A model generated the notes under the pieces. That model made no database searches. It was given only the letters and a program-made list of their open reading frames with translations, and was not told the DNA's origin. A stretch of DNA of 22,144 nt from Spirochaetaceae bacterium (GTDB lineage Bacteria > Spirochaetota > Spirochaetia > Treponematales > Breznakiellaceae): the NCBI GenBank assembly GCA_031258615.1, contig JAIRMP010000168.1:1-22144 (forward strand), given 5' to 3'. Of the stretch, positions 1-7,774 are shown piece after piece. A program made the translations under genes and the position numbers. The first letter of the stretch is position 1. Each line of letters starts with the position of its first letter.

Positions 1-300
1 AGGCTTGCCATAGGAGTTTGCTACACAAGCCTACGGCTTTCTACGCAAACTCCATCCGGCTTGTCGAGCCGACTCGCCTGGATTGCCACGCGCCTGCGGC
101 GCTCGCAATGACGTTGCCCCCCCCCCGCCAACCACGGTTGGAGTTTGCTTAGGCAAGCGCTACGCGCTTGCCTAAGCAAACTCCAGAGACAACCGCGAAG
201 CGGTTGTCCAACCGCTGAGCGCGCCGCAACCTCCTAGGGCAAGCCGTCGGCTTGCCACGCTCGCAATGACGGCGACTTGCCGCCAGCCGCCCCAGCCCTC
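1..300. repeat. Cluster of intergenic inverted repeats
   Basis: This stretch has no credible gene. It holds at least four hairpin-forming inverted repeats. Arms 13-21/45-53 (GGAGTTTGC/GCAAACTCC) enclose an inner hairpin at 27-39. A perfect 21-bp arm pair at 140-160/164-184 has a TAC loop and the same GGAGTTTGC ends. Further pairs are 188-196/200-208 (GACAACCGC, loop GAA) and 238-245/249-256 (GGCAAGCC, loop GTC). A CTCGCAATGACG direct repeat occurs near 102-113 and 259-271, and a run of ten C lies at 117-126. Shared ends and short loops suggest a family of dispersed palindromic repeats inserted beside one another, rather than a single terminator. The small reading frames here are repeat-derived and carry no recognisable protein. 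Confidence 0.8.
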
Positions 301-374
301 TCGTGAACAACACCCAGCAAAAAAGCCCTGCCTTGACTTTGGGGTGTGGGGAGGCAATAATTTTGTGGTGATTT

Positions 375-1955
375 ATGAAAAGTCCCGTTAAATATATTAC
401 GATTGCTGCTTTTATCGCGGCCGCCGTAGTGGTTTCGGTTTTGATAGTTTTGCCCAAAGATTTCTTTCAGACCAAAAAGGCCGAATTCCATCAGACCCGC
501 TATCTTAGGCCGGTTTTACAAAACGATGGTTTTGACGCACCGGATAACACGGTTGAGCTTGCCGCCGCGGAAAGCGAGCGGATGAAAATAAATTTAGAAG
601 ACGGGGAGATTGCCGTTGCCATACTGTCGGAAGACTTTGACAAAGACGGCAGCCAGGAGCAGGTAATCGCATACCGAAATCTGCTAAAAGAAAACAACCC
701 CATATACCTTACCTACATTGATTACCAGGAAGATACAAAACAGTACAACCGTGTATGGAGCGGCCCGAGCGCGGCGGTACGACCGGGAACGGTGTCGCTT
801 TTTACGCAGGACCTGACGGGCGACCGGAGTGTCTGTATAGTAATTACCGGCATGAACGGGAACGGCGAACATACGATGACCGTATTCAAAGCGGCAAAAA
901 ATAATACGGCGGCCATGTCTGCCGCGGCGCTTGATGCGTCAGGCGGCGCGGTAATAAGCAGAATAGCGGATATAAGAATTGACGGAACAATATCCATAAT
1001 CGAAACGGAACGAACACAGGCATACCAGCTTGGACTCACAAACGGGGCAAGTTTTGATATAAGGGGACGGGGGCGGGACGCCACGTCCACCAACGAGTTT
1101 GACCAGATCGAAATTACCTACTCGTACAATCCCGAACTGGGACGCTATGTGCAAAAAAGCGTCAACCATATACCGGGCGCGCAGGTGGAAACCGCCCGTT
1201 TCCGCAGGCTTTTGAGCGGAAACACTACGGAATTTGAGCAGTTTATAAGCGGCTTGTGGTACCGCGCAGCGCCGGATATGTCGATAAACAACAGCCAGTA
1301 CATTTATTTTGATACAAACGGACGCGAAATAATTTTTTACGACAAAAGTACCCAGCAGGTGTACAAGTGGCTCTCGTCAACATCAACAAGGTACGGCCTG
1401 TACGTTTCAAGCCAAAACATTTCGGTTACGACATTACGCCGCGTGATGGATATAGAACTGGAAGCGATAGACAGCATACGTGTAAAAGTATTTGAAGATG
1501 TGCGCATGAAGATAACGCTTAGCGCCCCGTGGGACGGCTCGTACCGTAAATCGGCCTCCCTGAAAAAATCGGATGAAGGCGCGGTCTTGCGCGTGGAACC
1601 TTATATTGATGCGGCGTACAACGGCTCTCTGGCCGGTATAGTGTTCTCACCAAACGGTGAATACGAACTCAATGTTTCCGGGAGGACACAGTCCGGGCGT
1701 TACACCTTCTTCGTGCTGGATAGTAAGGAGTATCTGGAATTGCTGCCCGAAGGCGCGGAGGCAGAGCAGGCTGGCGCCAAAACGCCCGCCGAGGCTGCCG
1801 GCGGGAAGAAGGCGCGCGAGGTGTACCGTGTTGACCGGCAGGCCGTGACAGACAACGGAGACGGAGAAACTTTCTCGTTGCAGCGGGTACGGTTGGGCGC
1901 CGGCGGTGAGGAGGAATTTCATGAAGCGCCGATCATTTTTAACCTTTCGGGATGA
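375..1955 (+). CDS. Pallilysin-like spirochaetal surface or periplasmic protein
   Basis: The protein has 526 residues with one hydrophobic segment at about 7-26 and no lipobox cysteine, so it is probably an N-terminally anchored or exported protein. Residues 80-170 contain Asp-rich turns (DFDKDG at 87-92, DLTGD at 146-150), like the calcium-binding loops of VCBS/FG-GAP-type repeats. Residues about 285-395 (GLW, YFD..REIIF, ISVTTLRR, VFEDVRMKI, WDGSY) resemble, from memory, the lipocalin-like beta-barrel of T. pallidum Tp0751 (pallilysin), a laminin/fibrinogen-binding adhesin. The HEXXH metalloprotease motif reported for Tp0751 is absent, so protease activity is not supported. The C-terminus (about 450-490) is Ala/Glu-rich and low in complexity. 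The ATG at 375 follows GGTGA. The gene overlaps the next by 4 bp, indicating co-transcription. Family assignment is fairly secure; function is inferred. Confidence 0.7.
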   Translation: MKSPVKYITIAAFIAAAVVVSVLIVLPKDFFQTKKAEFHQTRYLRPVLQNDGFDAPDNTVELAAAESERMKINLEDGEIAVAILSEDFDKDGSQEQVIAYRNLLKENNPIYLTYIDYQEDTKQYNRVWSGPSAAVRPGTVSLFTQDLTGDRSVCIVITGMNGNGEHTMTVFKAAKNNTAAMSAAALDASGGAVISRIADIRIDGTISIIETERTQAYQLGLTNGASFDIRGRGRDATSTNEFDQIEITYSYNPELGRYVQKSVNHIPGAQVETARFRRLLSGNTTEFEQFISGLWYRAAPDMSINNSQYIYFDTNGREIIFYDKSTQQVYKWLSSTSTRYGLYVSSQNISVTTLRRVMDIELEAIDSIRVKVFEDVRMKITLSAPWDGSYRKSASLKKSDEGAVLRVEPYIDAAYNGSLAGIVFSPNGEYELNVSGRTQSGRYTFFVLDSKEYLELLPEGAEAEQAGAKTPAEAAGGKKAREVYRVDRQAVTDNGDGETFSLQRVRLGAGGEEEFHEAPIIFNLSG

Positions 1956-2479
1956 AAACTGTCCGCGCCCCAGCCTTAACGGTTAAAGCGATGCCGGCTG
2001 TGAAACACGATGCGGTAAGGCTGGTTAAACTGTTGACGGAAAAACGGCTGCGCCTCGCTGTTGCCGAATCGTGTACCGGCGGACTCGTCGGCAGCCTTAT
2101 CGCCGGTGTACCGGGCGCGTCCGGCATATTTTGGGGCGGTTTTACCACTTACACGGTTGACGCGAAGCAAAAGATGCTTGGCATAGACGCCGCGCTGCTG
2201 GAACGGTACGGCGCGGTGAGCATGGAGTGCGCCTCCGCGATGGCGGCGTCCGCGCGGGAGTGCGCGGACGCTGATCTTGCGCTGTCCGTAACGGGGCTTG
2301 CCGGGCCTCTCGGCGATGGCTCCCTGAACGCTGTCGGGACGGTCTGGATAGGCGGATCGTGCCTCGGCCTCCCGCCGTTTGCCCATGGTTACCACTTTAC
2401 CGGCAGCCGTAACGAAATACGGGAAAAAGCCGCCGCCTCCGCGATAAGGCTCGGCATAGAACTTGTTGAACTGACATAG
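1952..2479 (+). CDS. pncC: CinA C-terminal family nicotinamide-nucleotide amidase
   Basis: This 175-residue protein is a stand-alone CinA C-terminal domain, the form that deamidates nicotinamide mononucleotide to nicotinic acid mononucleotide in NAD salvage. The hallmark AESCTGG lies at 38-44, with the family's catalytic serine at 40. It is followed by the conserved TTYTVDAK at 65-72 and by TGLAGPLGDG, a variant of the usual TGIAGPGGG loop. Length fits a single-domain PncC; the N-terminal molybdopterin-binding half of full CinA is missing, as is common. The ATG at 1952 overlaps the upstream stop as ATGA, pointing to translational coupling. No clear Shine-Dalgarno is seen, and an internal ATG at 1991 would also give a complete domain. 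Confidence 0.85.
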   Translation: MKTVRAPALTVKAMPAVKHDAVRLVKLLTEKRLRLAVAESCTGGLVGSLIAGVPGASGIFWGGFTTYTVDAKQKMLGIDAALLERYGAVSMECASAMAASARECADADLALSVTGLAGPLGDGSLNAVGTVWIGGSCLGLPPFAHGYHFTGSRNEIREKAAASAIRLGIELVELT

Positions 2480-2551
2480 GTATAGTGCATAGATGGAATG
2501 CAAGGCGGTTCAGTTTAATGGGGGTGCAATGGGTCGCCTGATTCACTGGTT

Positions 2552-2581
2552 TTGGCCCAAGCCTACTTGATCTTTATAAAT
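2552..2581 (+). promoter_or_regulatory. Candidate promoter of tRNA-Cys
   Basis: TTGGCC (2552-2557) is separated by 18 bp from TATAAA (2576-2581). Transcription would begin near 2588, giving a leader of about 16 nt before the mature tRNA at 2604. The element positions fit a sigma-70 promoter, but the -35 match is only partial. The rest of 2480-2603 shows no gene. Confidence 0.35.
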
Positions 2582-2603
2582 CAGTTTGGTACTGTTTTAT
2601 TAT

Positions 2604-2675
2604 GGCGCCGTACCCAAGTGGTAAGGGAGTGCTCTGCAAAAGCATTATACATCAGTTCGATTCTGATCGGCGCCT
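2604..2675 (+). tRNA. tRNA-Cys (anticodon GCA)
   Basis: A complete cloverleaf can be folded by eye. The acceptor stem GGCGCCG (2604-2610) pairs perfectly with CGGCGCC (2668-2674). The D arm is CCC/GGG, the anticodon stem GTGCT/AGCAT has loop CTGCAAA, and the T arm ATCAG/CTGAT has loop TTCGATT. The anticodon GCA is at 2636-2638. The discriminator base is T, a cysteine-tRNA identity element. CCA is not encoded. The gene stands alone, not in a tRNA cluster. Confidence 0.95.
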
Positions 2676-2742
2676 GACTGCGTACAGATTAGCGTAAACA
2701 ATAAGCCTTACCCGGTACGATTGCCGCCTTGTTTCCAAGTGG

Positions 2743-3054
2743 TTGAAAAATTTCCATATTTTTGTATATTTAGATTATACCGCTCCAGTCGTTCAGGACG
2801 TAGCACAAGGGGGCCGCAATGGTCAGCACGAGGCGCTGAGGGCGGTAAATCAACTTTGCCCCAAAAACTCGGTAAAAATGTATACAGCCGGAACCTGTCA
2901 TGGTCTACCGTTACCTGTCCTGACGGAGGATGGCTTGGCTCTTGTCAATGAAGCGGGGGTAAAGTCCGTGAGTTCCAAAGGCTCACCGCACAGCGTTGTA
3001 TCAGCCGATTTCCCTGCCAATCGCTTTTTTCAGCTTGACGGACGCTGTGATTGA
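2743..3054 (+). CDS. Unrecognised ORF, possibly a degraded gene remnant
   Basis: An open frame of 103 codons starts at a TTG without a good ribosome site and runs into the 3' end of the opposite-strand J-domain gene. Its composition (ALRAVNQLC, MYTAGTCHG, VNEAGVKSV) is more protein-like than most spurious frames. The tail vaguely recalls the C-termini of IS200/IS605-type TnpB proteins, but no RuvC motif or zinc finger is visible, so this is only a guess. It may be the 3' stub of a decayed mobile gene that inserted beside the tRNA, or chance. Nothing else is apparent in 2676-3000. Confidence 0.2.
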   Translation: MKNFHIFVYLDYTAPVVQDVAQGGRNGQHEALRAVNQLCPKNSVKMYTAGTCHGLPLPVLTEDGLALVNEAGVKSVSSKGSPHSVVSADFPANRFFQLDGRCD

Positions 3055-3807
3055 GGGATCGCGTTTCCGGGCGGCACGGAAAACGGCGGCGGCAGCGGCA
3101 GTATCGCCTATGTTGACAAGGGCATCCGCCTGCGATTTGAGCCAGCGTCCCTCCTCACGGGCCGAGAAACCCAGACCCAAAAGTTCCTGCACACATTCGA
3201 TCCATGTTTCATCATCAACAACAGTGCGCAGCTTTGTACGTACCAGTTCTTTCAGCAGTATCTCCACATCCTGGGCAAAATGGCGAAAGTACGGCAAGCG
3301 GCGTTCTTCACGAATCAGGGCGGTGAGCAGGCTGAAGGCCTCGTAGTAAAAACTTCGTTTTTCAAGCTCCTCTGCCAAAATAAAGGAAAAGTCCATCCAG
3401 TCCCCGCGATCGAGGTATTTTGCGAGCGGAAAATTCAGGCCGCCCAGATCCAGCCACATCCTGACGGCGCTGTCCTCCTCAAAGTTGAGCAATTCAAAAA
3501 TTATCAGCTCAGCCTGCGCCCGTTCACGGAACCTTGAGTCGGGGTCCCCAGCCTGTTCGTACAGATAATCGCGGTAGTTAAAGCCGCGGCGCCGGCCGGA
3601 CGCGCCGTAGTACGCGCGGTCATAATCAAAACGGCGCTGGCGGTTTGAAAGAATCTCGTAAGCGGCAAGGAGTTTCTGCATATATTCCCGTGCGTTTTCG
3701 CCGGCAATATCAGGATGATGCTGCTTTGCCTTCTCCCGGAACGCGCGTTTTATTTCCGCTATGGAAGCGCTTTCATCAACTCCAAGAATCTTGTACTGAT
3801 TATCCAA
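3001..3807 (-). CDS. J-domain protein with helical C-terminal region
   Basis: The protein has 268 residues. Residues 1-65 form a J domain, with YKILGVDESASIAEIK, the HPD tripeptide at 31-33 that stimulates Hsp70 ATPase, and YEILSNRQRRFDYDR. There is no Gly/Phe region and no zinc finger, so it is a type III co-chaperone rather than DnaJ. The rest (about 85-268) is strongly helical, ending in an Ala-rich stretch (NIGDTAAAAAVFRAARKRDP) that looks like a TPR unit and could select clients. The start is TTG at 3805-3807, preceded by GGGA seven bases upstream. It follows the universal stress gene by 31 bp on the same strand, so the two probably form a small stress-linked operon. Its likely Hsp70 partner, DnaK, is encoded later in the window. 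Confidence 0.85.
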   Translation of the reverse strand: MDNQYKILGVDESASIAEIKRAFREKAKQHHPDIAGENAREYMQKLLAAYEILSNRQRRFDYDRAYYGASGRRRGFNYRDYLYEQAGDPDSRFRERAQAELIIFELLNFEEDSAVRMWLDLGGLNFPLAKYLDRGDWMDFSFILAEELEKRSFYYEAFSLLTALIREERRLPYFRHFAQDVEILLKELVRTKLRTVVDDETWIECVQELLGLGFSAREEGRWLKSQADALVNIGDTAAAAAVFRAARKRDPSITASVKLKKAIGREIG

Positions 3808-3838
3808 ACCATTTTCCCGGGTACAGTATTTTCCGCCG

Positions 3839-4312
3839 CTACAGTTGTCTGTACTTTAAATCCACATTGGGGTCTTTTGACACAAGAATTGAACAGTCCG
3901 ACCGCAGCAGTATTTCACAGTGAATACCGGACGAAATACGCTCTTTTTTGGAACCGCCCAGAATGATTAGGTCGGAATTATGTTCGTTTGCGGCGCATAT
4001 AATCTCCGCAAAAACAGCGCCGCGGCGGAGATCCGTTGTGATTTTTACGCCTTTTGCGGCAGCCAATTCAACAACAAAATCCAGAAAACGGCGGCCATTG
4101 CTCTCCATGAAGCTTTCATACTCCGAAGCCTCGCTTTCCACAAGAATTTTTTCCAAAAAAAGTTCGTTGACGAGGTTCGTATCAATAACATTCACCGCGC
4201 AAAGCCGGCATTTGTACTGTTTTGCCATCACTATTGCGTATTTAGCGGCAAGAATCGATGCGTTTGAACCTGAAATCGCAGCAACTATACTGGAAACAAG
4301 CGGTTTTTTCAT
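3839..4312 (-). CDS. Universal stress protein (UspA family)
   Basis: A 157-residue single-domain UspA-fold protein. It opens with a short beta strand (SSIVAAISGS) and helix (AAKYAIVMAKQYKCRLCAVNVID), and ends with SDLIILGGSKKERI and a C-terminal strand CSILVSKDP. The canonical ATP-binding signature G-2X-G-9X-G(S/T) is degenerate here (GGSKKERISSGIHC), so it may belong to the class that does not bind ATP. The ATG at 4310-4312 is preferred over an in-frame TTG three codons upstream, because AAGG lies ten bases before the ATG but almost touches the TTG. It is divergent from the kinase gene and leads into the J-domain gene. Its stress signal cannot be told from sequence. Confidence 0.8.
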   Translation of the reverse strand: MKKPLVSSIVAAISGSNASILAAKYAIVMAKQYKCRLCAVNVIDTNLVNELFLEKILVESEASEYESFMESNGRRFLDFVVELAAAKGVKITTDLRRGAVFAEIICAANEHNSDLIILGGSKKERISSGIHCEILLRSDCSILVSKDPNVDLKYRQL

Positions 4313-4518
4313 ACTTCTCAAACCTTAATACGAGCGTTTCCCTGAATTTCCACACTTTGAATCTAATATACTGCGTAATAAGGCGCAGTTTCAATATACC
4401 GGTATTTTTGCGGTCATAACCCGGAGCAGAGTCTTTCGCCGTGCATCCCAGCGCCGGCGCCGCATAGAAAAAAAACTTCAGGTATGTCATACTGTTTTTA
4501 TATTATGGGAGTCTTTTA

Positions 4519-6279
4519 GTGCCGCCGGTAAAAACGTACCCGCATTCAGGTTTTATGAGTGTCAAAGTGCTGCTGCTCGTCTATATACTGCTCTGCGGGT
4601 TGACCGTATTTTTTTCGAGAAACCTGTTTTACGAGATGTTGATAGGCGGTCAAACGCCGCGGCGTTTGGAGTTAGCCGTTTACTTTACGATTCCTGTGGT
4701 GCTTTTTGTTCTGCTGGGCATATCCGCCGTAAATGTGGTTCGGGACCTCCTGGCAAAAAAGCCCTGTAGCAAATTTCAGGTGAGGCTGATCAGCAATTTT
4801 ACTGTCATCGTAATACTGACAGCGCTGCCGGTTATTCTGATAACGATACAATCTTTCTACGAGATTGTACGTTACTGGCCAAATATCAAGGTACAGGAAG
4901 CGCTTGCGGACGCCAATAGCTTTGCCGTTGATGTCTACACATTGCGCACTGAAAAGTATGAAGCGTTCATTAACAGGGTTGATTTTGACGCATTTCCTGG
5001 CTTGTACCGGAATGATGAAACAAAACGCTTTGGAATAGATAAAAATGACATTGCGGCGATTCAGGATTTTGCGGCAGGCAGGAACGACAGTTGGCGCAGC
5101 GTCTTTTTTACCGGACGCAGGGAACTTACACTCACATCCCCGCCCGCCCTGCTTCAGGGCTTTGTTACGCAACGCATTATACCGCGTGATACCGATGTGG
5201 TGCGCTATGTAGATACACGGAAAGAAAACACCCTGCGTGTAGTCAGCTTTAGTTTGGGTGAAGGTTTTGACGCGGGAAACGAACTTATACGCGACGAAAC
5301 GCTCCGTTTTGAAGGGTTAAATAATGTATTCTTTCACAATATGGGCCCATTAATATTCTTTTATTACGGTATATTCTTCCTGCCCATACTGCTGATGATC
5401 CTGATAATAGCGTTTGGCTTTACCCAGATCATGATTCAGCCTATCGCGGATCTGGGTGAGGCTACCATGCAGGTGGCAAAGGGTGATTTTAAAATACAGA
5501 TTCTGACTCATCCAAAGGATGAACTTGGACTTTTGATCAACAATTTCAATGTTATGGTTCAGAATTTGGAGAAAACGCGCAATGATCTTGTCCGTTCTGA
5601 AAAACAAACAATGTGGCAAAGCATGGCGCAGCAGCTTGCCCACGAAATAAAGAATCCTCTCACGCCGATTAAACTTACGGCGGAGCGCGTTCTTCGCCGG
5701 TTCCGCGATGATCCTGAAAAAATGAATAAAATATTGGAAGACGCAATGATAGCCATAATTCAGGAAGTTGAAAGCCTTGCTACACTGCTTGATGAATTTA
5801 AAACGCTTGCGCGTCCGATTGAGCCCTCCCTCTCAACAACAAATATACGTGACGCAACGGAAGAAATTATCATGCCTTACAAAACATCATGGAATAAAAT
5901 ACATTTTGATACAAGCGGTGTTTACTCATGGATCGAAGTAAAAATGGACAGAAAACGCCTTTCACAGATTATAGGCAACCTTGCGATAAACGCAATTGAC
6001 GCAATGGACGGCGATGGCACAATAGCGATACGTACTGATCTTGTCAATAAACGAAATTGCAGGTATTGTAGATTATCCATACAGGATACCGGGAAAGGAA
6101 TAGATAAGGAAGTGTCCGCAAAAGTCTTCACGCCATATTTTACTACAAAAGAGTCGGGCACAGGATTGGGCCTGCCCATAGTTGAACGTATTGTAAATGA
6201 TCATGGCGGGGGTATCTGGTTTAACTCCTCACCGGGCGCCGGTACCACATTCTTTGTTGATATTCCGGTTAAAGACTAA
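4519..6279 (+). CDS. NtrY-like membrane sensor histidine kinase
   Basis: The protein has 586 residues. Hydrophobic segments occur at about 13-32, 50-72 and 90-115, followed by an extracytoplasmic sensor region (about 120-275), another membrane helix at about 277-302 and a HAMP linker (PIADLGEATMQVAKGDF). The dimerisation box LAHEIKNPLTPIKL places the phosphoacceptor at His375. The ATPase domain has the N box (NLAINAIDAM), G1 (DTGKGID) and G2 (GTGLGLPIV). The sequence around the histidine, WQSMAQQLAHEIKNPLTP, is typical of NtrY. It should phosphorylate the NtrX-like regulator 66 bp downstream, matching the AtoS/AtoC-type pair of T. pallidum. The GTG at 4519 has GGGAG seven bases upstream; an ATG at 4555 is a weaker alternative. 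The ligand is unknown. Confidence 0.9.
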   Translation: MPPVKTYPHSGFMSVKVLLLVYILLCGLTVFFSRNLFYEMLIGGQTPRRLELAVYFTIPVVLFVLLGISAVNVVRDLLAKKPCSKFQVRLISNFTVIVILTALPVILITIQSFYEIVRYWPNIKVQEALADANSFAVDVYTLRTEKYEAFINRVDFDAFPGLYRNDETKRFGIDKNDIAAIQDFAAGRNDSWRSVFFTGRRELTLTSPPALLQGFVTQRIIPRDTDVVRYVDTRKENTLRVVSFSLGEGFDAGNELIRDETLRFEGLNNVFFHNMGPLIFFYYGIFFLPILLMILIIAFGFTQIMIQPIADLGEATMQVAKGDFKIQILTHPKDELGLLINNFNVMVQNLEKTRNDLVRSEKQTMWQSMAQQLAHEIKNPLTPIKLTAERVLRRFRDDPEKMNKILEDAMIAIIQEVESLATLLDEFKTLARPIEPSLSTTNIRDATEEIIMPYKTSWNKIHFDTSGVYSWIEVKMDRKRLSQIIGNLAINAIDAMDGDGTIAIRTDLVNKRNCRYCRLSIQDTGKGIDKEVSAKVFTPYFTTKESGTGLGLPIVERIVNDHGGGIWFNSSPGAGTTFFVDIPVKD

Positions 6280-6302
6280 ATGCGTCTAAAAGGTGATAAG
6301 GC

Positions 6303-6348
6303 GGCGCCGGTACGGTGTTTTTGTTGACATTCCGGTCAAAGGCCAATG
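6303..6348 (+). pseudogene. Frame-shifted vestige of a kinase 3' end
   Basis: This stretch is an imperfect copy of the end of the upstream kinase gene (6235-6282), offset by 68 bp. Both begin GGCGCCGGTAC and share TTTGTTGA and ATTCCGGT. Read with one base restored, the copy would encode GAGTVFFVDIPVKG, the terminal strand of a histidine kinase ATPase domain; the intact gene reads GAGTTFFVDIPVKD. Differences such as GAT/GAC and GTT/GTC fall at third codon positions, which suggests divergence while coding. The copy ends at the first possible ATG of the response regulator. Confidence 0.6.
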
Positions 6349-7755
6349 GGTGGTATGCATAATATTTTAGTGATAGATGATGAACGGACGATAAGAACCA
6401 CAATAGCCGAAATCATGGAAGATGAAGGTTATACCGCGTTTACCGCGGAGGATGCGGTCTCCGGTATGGAAATGTTGTCCCAAAAAGAAATTTCCATCGT
6501 CATACTTGACGTGCTGCTGCCAAAAATGGGCGGCATAGAGGCCCTTGAAAAGATACGCTCCCAGTGGCCGGAAATCGAAGTGATAGTAATATCAGGGCAT
6601 GCCAACATCAATACCGCGGTTACGGCGGTAAAACTGGGCGCATTTGATTATCTTGAAAAACCGCTGTCAATAGACAAACTATCAACCGTTTGCAGGAACG
6701 CAATCTCGCTTATCAGCCTGAGGGAAGAAAATGCGGAGCTTAAACGGAGCGCGGGTTCCGGCATTGAACTGATAGGGATCAGCCCGCAGATTGAGCAGGT
6801 GCGCGGCCTGATAAGGCAGGCGGCAGGCAGCGATGCCCGTATACTTATAACGGGTGAGAACGGCAGCGGCAAAGAGCTGGTGGCGCGCGCCGTACACAAA
6901 CTTTCTTCACGGGCAAACGCGGCCTTTGTGGAAGTGAACTGCGCCGCCATTCCCGACAACCTTATTGAAAGCGAACTGTTCGGGCATGAAAAAGGCGCTT
7001 TTACGGACGCCGTATCACGGAGGCGCGGACGTTTTGAATTGGCATCGGGCGGCACGCTCTTTCTTGACGAAATCGGCGATATGTCGCTCAATGCCCAGGC
7101 CAAAGTGCTCAGGGCGATTCAGGAGCAAAAGATAGAACGGGTGGGCGGTGAAAAGAGCATAAACGTTGATGTGCGCATAGTGGCGGCCACAAATAAAAAT
7201 CTGGAAGAGGCGTGCGGCAAAGGCGCTTTCCGCCAGGATTTATTTTTCCGCCTGAATGTTATACCAATACACATGAGCGCGCTGCGTGAAAGGCCTTCCG
7301 ACATTGAACCGCTGCTCCATTATTTTTTATGCGAGGCCGGTGCAGGCGCTTTTACATTTGATGATGATGCCAGCACCTACCTTACAGAATACCCCTGGCC
7401 GGGCAATGTGCGTGAATTGAAAAATTTGGCGGAGCGGATCGCCGTCCTTTGCGACGATGATCATATTGGCCGCGGCGATCTTGAAAATCTGTTCCTTCCG
7501 CACAACGGCGGAAAGCCGCCGGACAACGCGCTTTCCGGCTGCGCATCTTGTCAAAATGTTCTTGGCAGTGATATATTGGAAATGTCATATAGTCATGCAA
7601 AAGAATTATTTGAAAAATGTTACCTGGAATATCAGTTGAATAAAAACGACTACATTATATCGCGTACAGCGGAGGCCATCGGGATGTATCCGGGCAACCT
7701 CCACGCAAAAATGCGGAAATTTGGTATAGAAAAAAGTATGGGGAGTACTAGGTAG
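6346..7755 (+). CDS. NtrX-like sigma-54-dependent response regulator
   Basis: The protein has 469 residues. The receiver domain (4-120) carries the acidic pair at 11-12, phospho-acceptor Asp55 and Lys105. The central AAA+ sigma-54 interaction domain (about 140-375) has Walker A GENGSGKE at 170-177, Walker B GGTLFLDEIGD at 235-245 and an arginine-finger region. The sigma-54-contacting loop reads GAFTDA (217-222) rather than the consensus GAFTGA. The C-terminus (about 420-465) is a Fis-type helix-turn-helix (SRTAEAIGMYPGNLHAKMRKFGI), closest in feel to NtrX. It activates RpoN promoters when phosphorylated by the upstream kinase. ATG 6346 follows AAAGG; ATG 6355 is an equally plausible start that loses only three residues. 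LexA begins 19 bp after its stop. Confidence 0.9.
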   Translation: MGGMHNILVIDDERTIRTTIAEIMEDEGYTAFTAEDAVSGMEMLSQKEISIVILDVLLPKMGGIEALEKIRSQWPEIEVIVISGHANINTAVTAVKLGAFDYLEKPLSIDKLSTVCRNAISLISLREENAELKRSAGSGIELIGISPQIEQVRGLIRQAAGSDARILITGENGSGKELVARAVHKLSSRANAAFVEVNCAAIPDNLIESELFGHEKGAFTDAVSRRRGRFELASGGTLFLDEIGDMSLNAQAKVLRAIQEQKIERVGGEKSINVDVRIVAATNKNLEEACGKGAFRQDLFFRLNVIPIHMSALRERPSDIEPLLHYFLCEAGAGAFTFDDDASTYLTEYPWPGNVRELKNLAERIAVLCDDDHIGRGDLENLFLPHNGGKPPDNALSGCASCQNVLGSDILEMSYSHAKELFEKCYLEYQLNKNDYIISRTAEAIGMYPGNLHAKMRKFGIEKSMGSTR

Positions 7756-7774
7756 GACTGGGAGGAGTATAGTT

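Noticed and set aside
1..300. CRISPR array
   Set aside because: Repeats are palindromic, of different lengths and irregularly spaced, with no unique spacers and no cas genes.
149..491. Leftward ORFs over the left-edge repeats
   Set aside because: They run through palindromic repeats and into the antisense of the pallilysin-like gene; the translations are low-complexity, with no ribosome site.
2551..2570. Possible sigma-54 promoter (TTGGCC...CTTGA) before tRNA-Cys
   Set aside because: The distance between the GG and GC-like halves is too long and the -12 element lacks TTGC.
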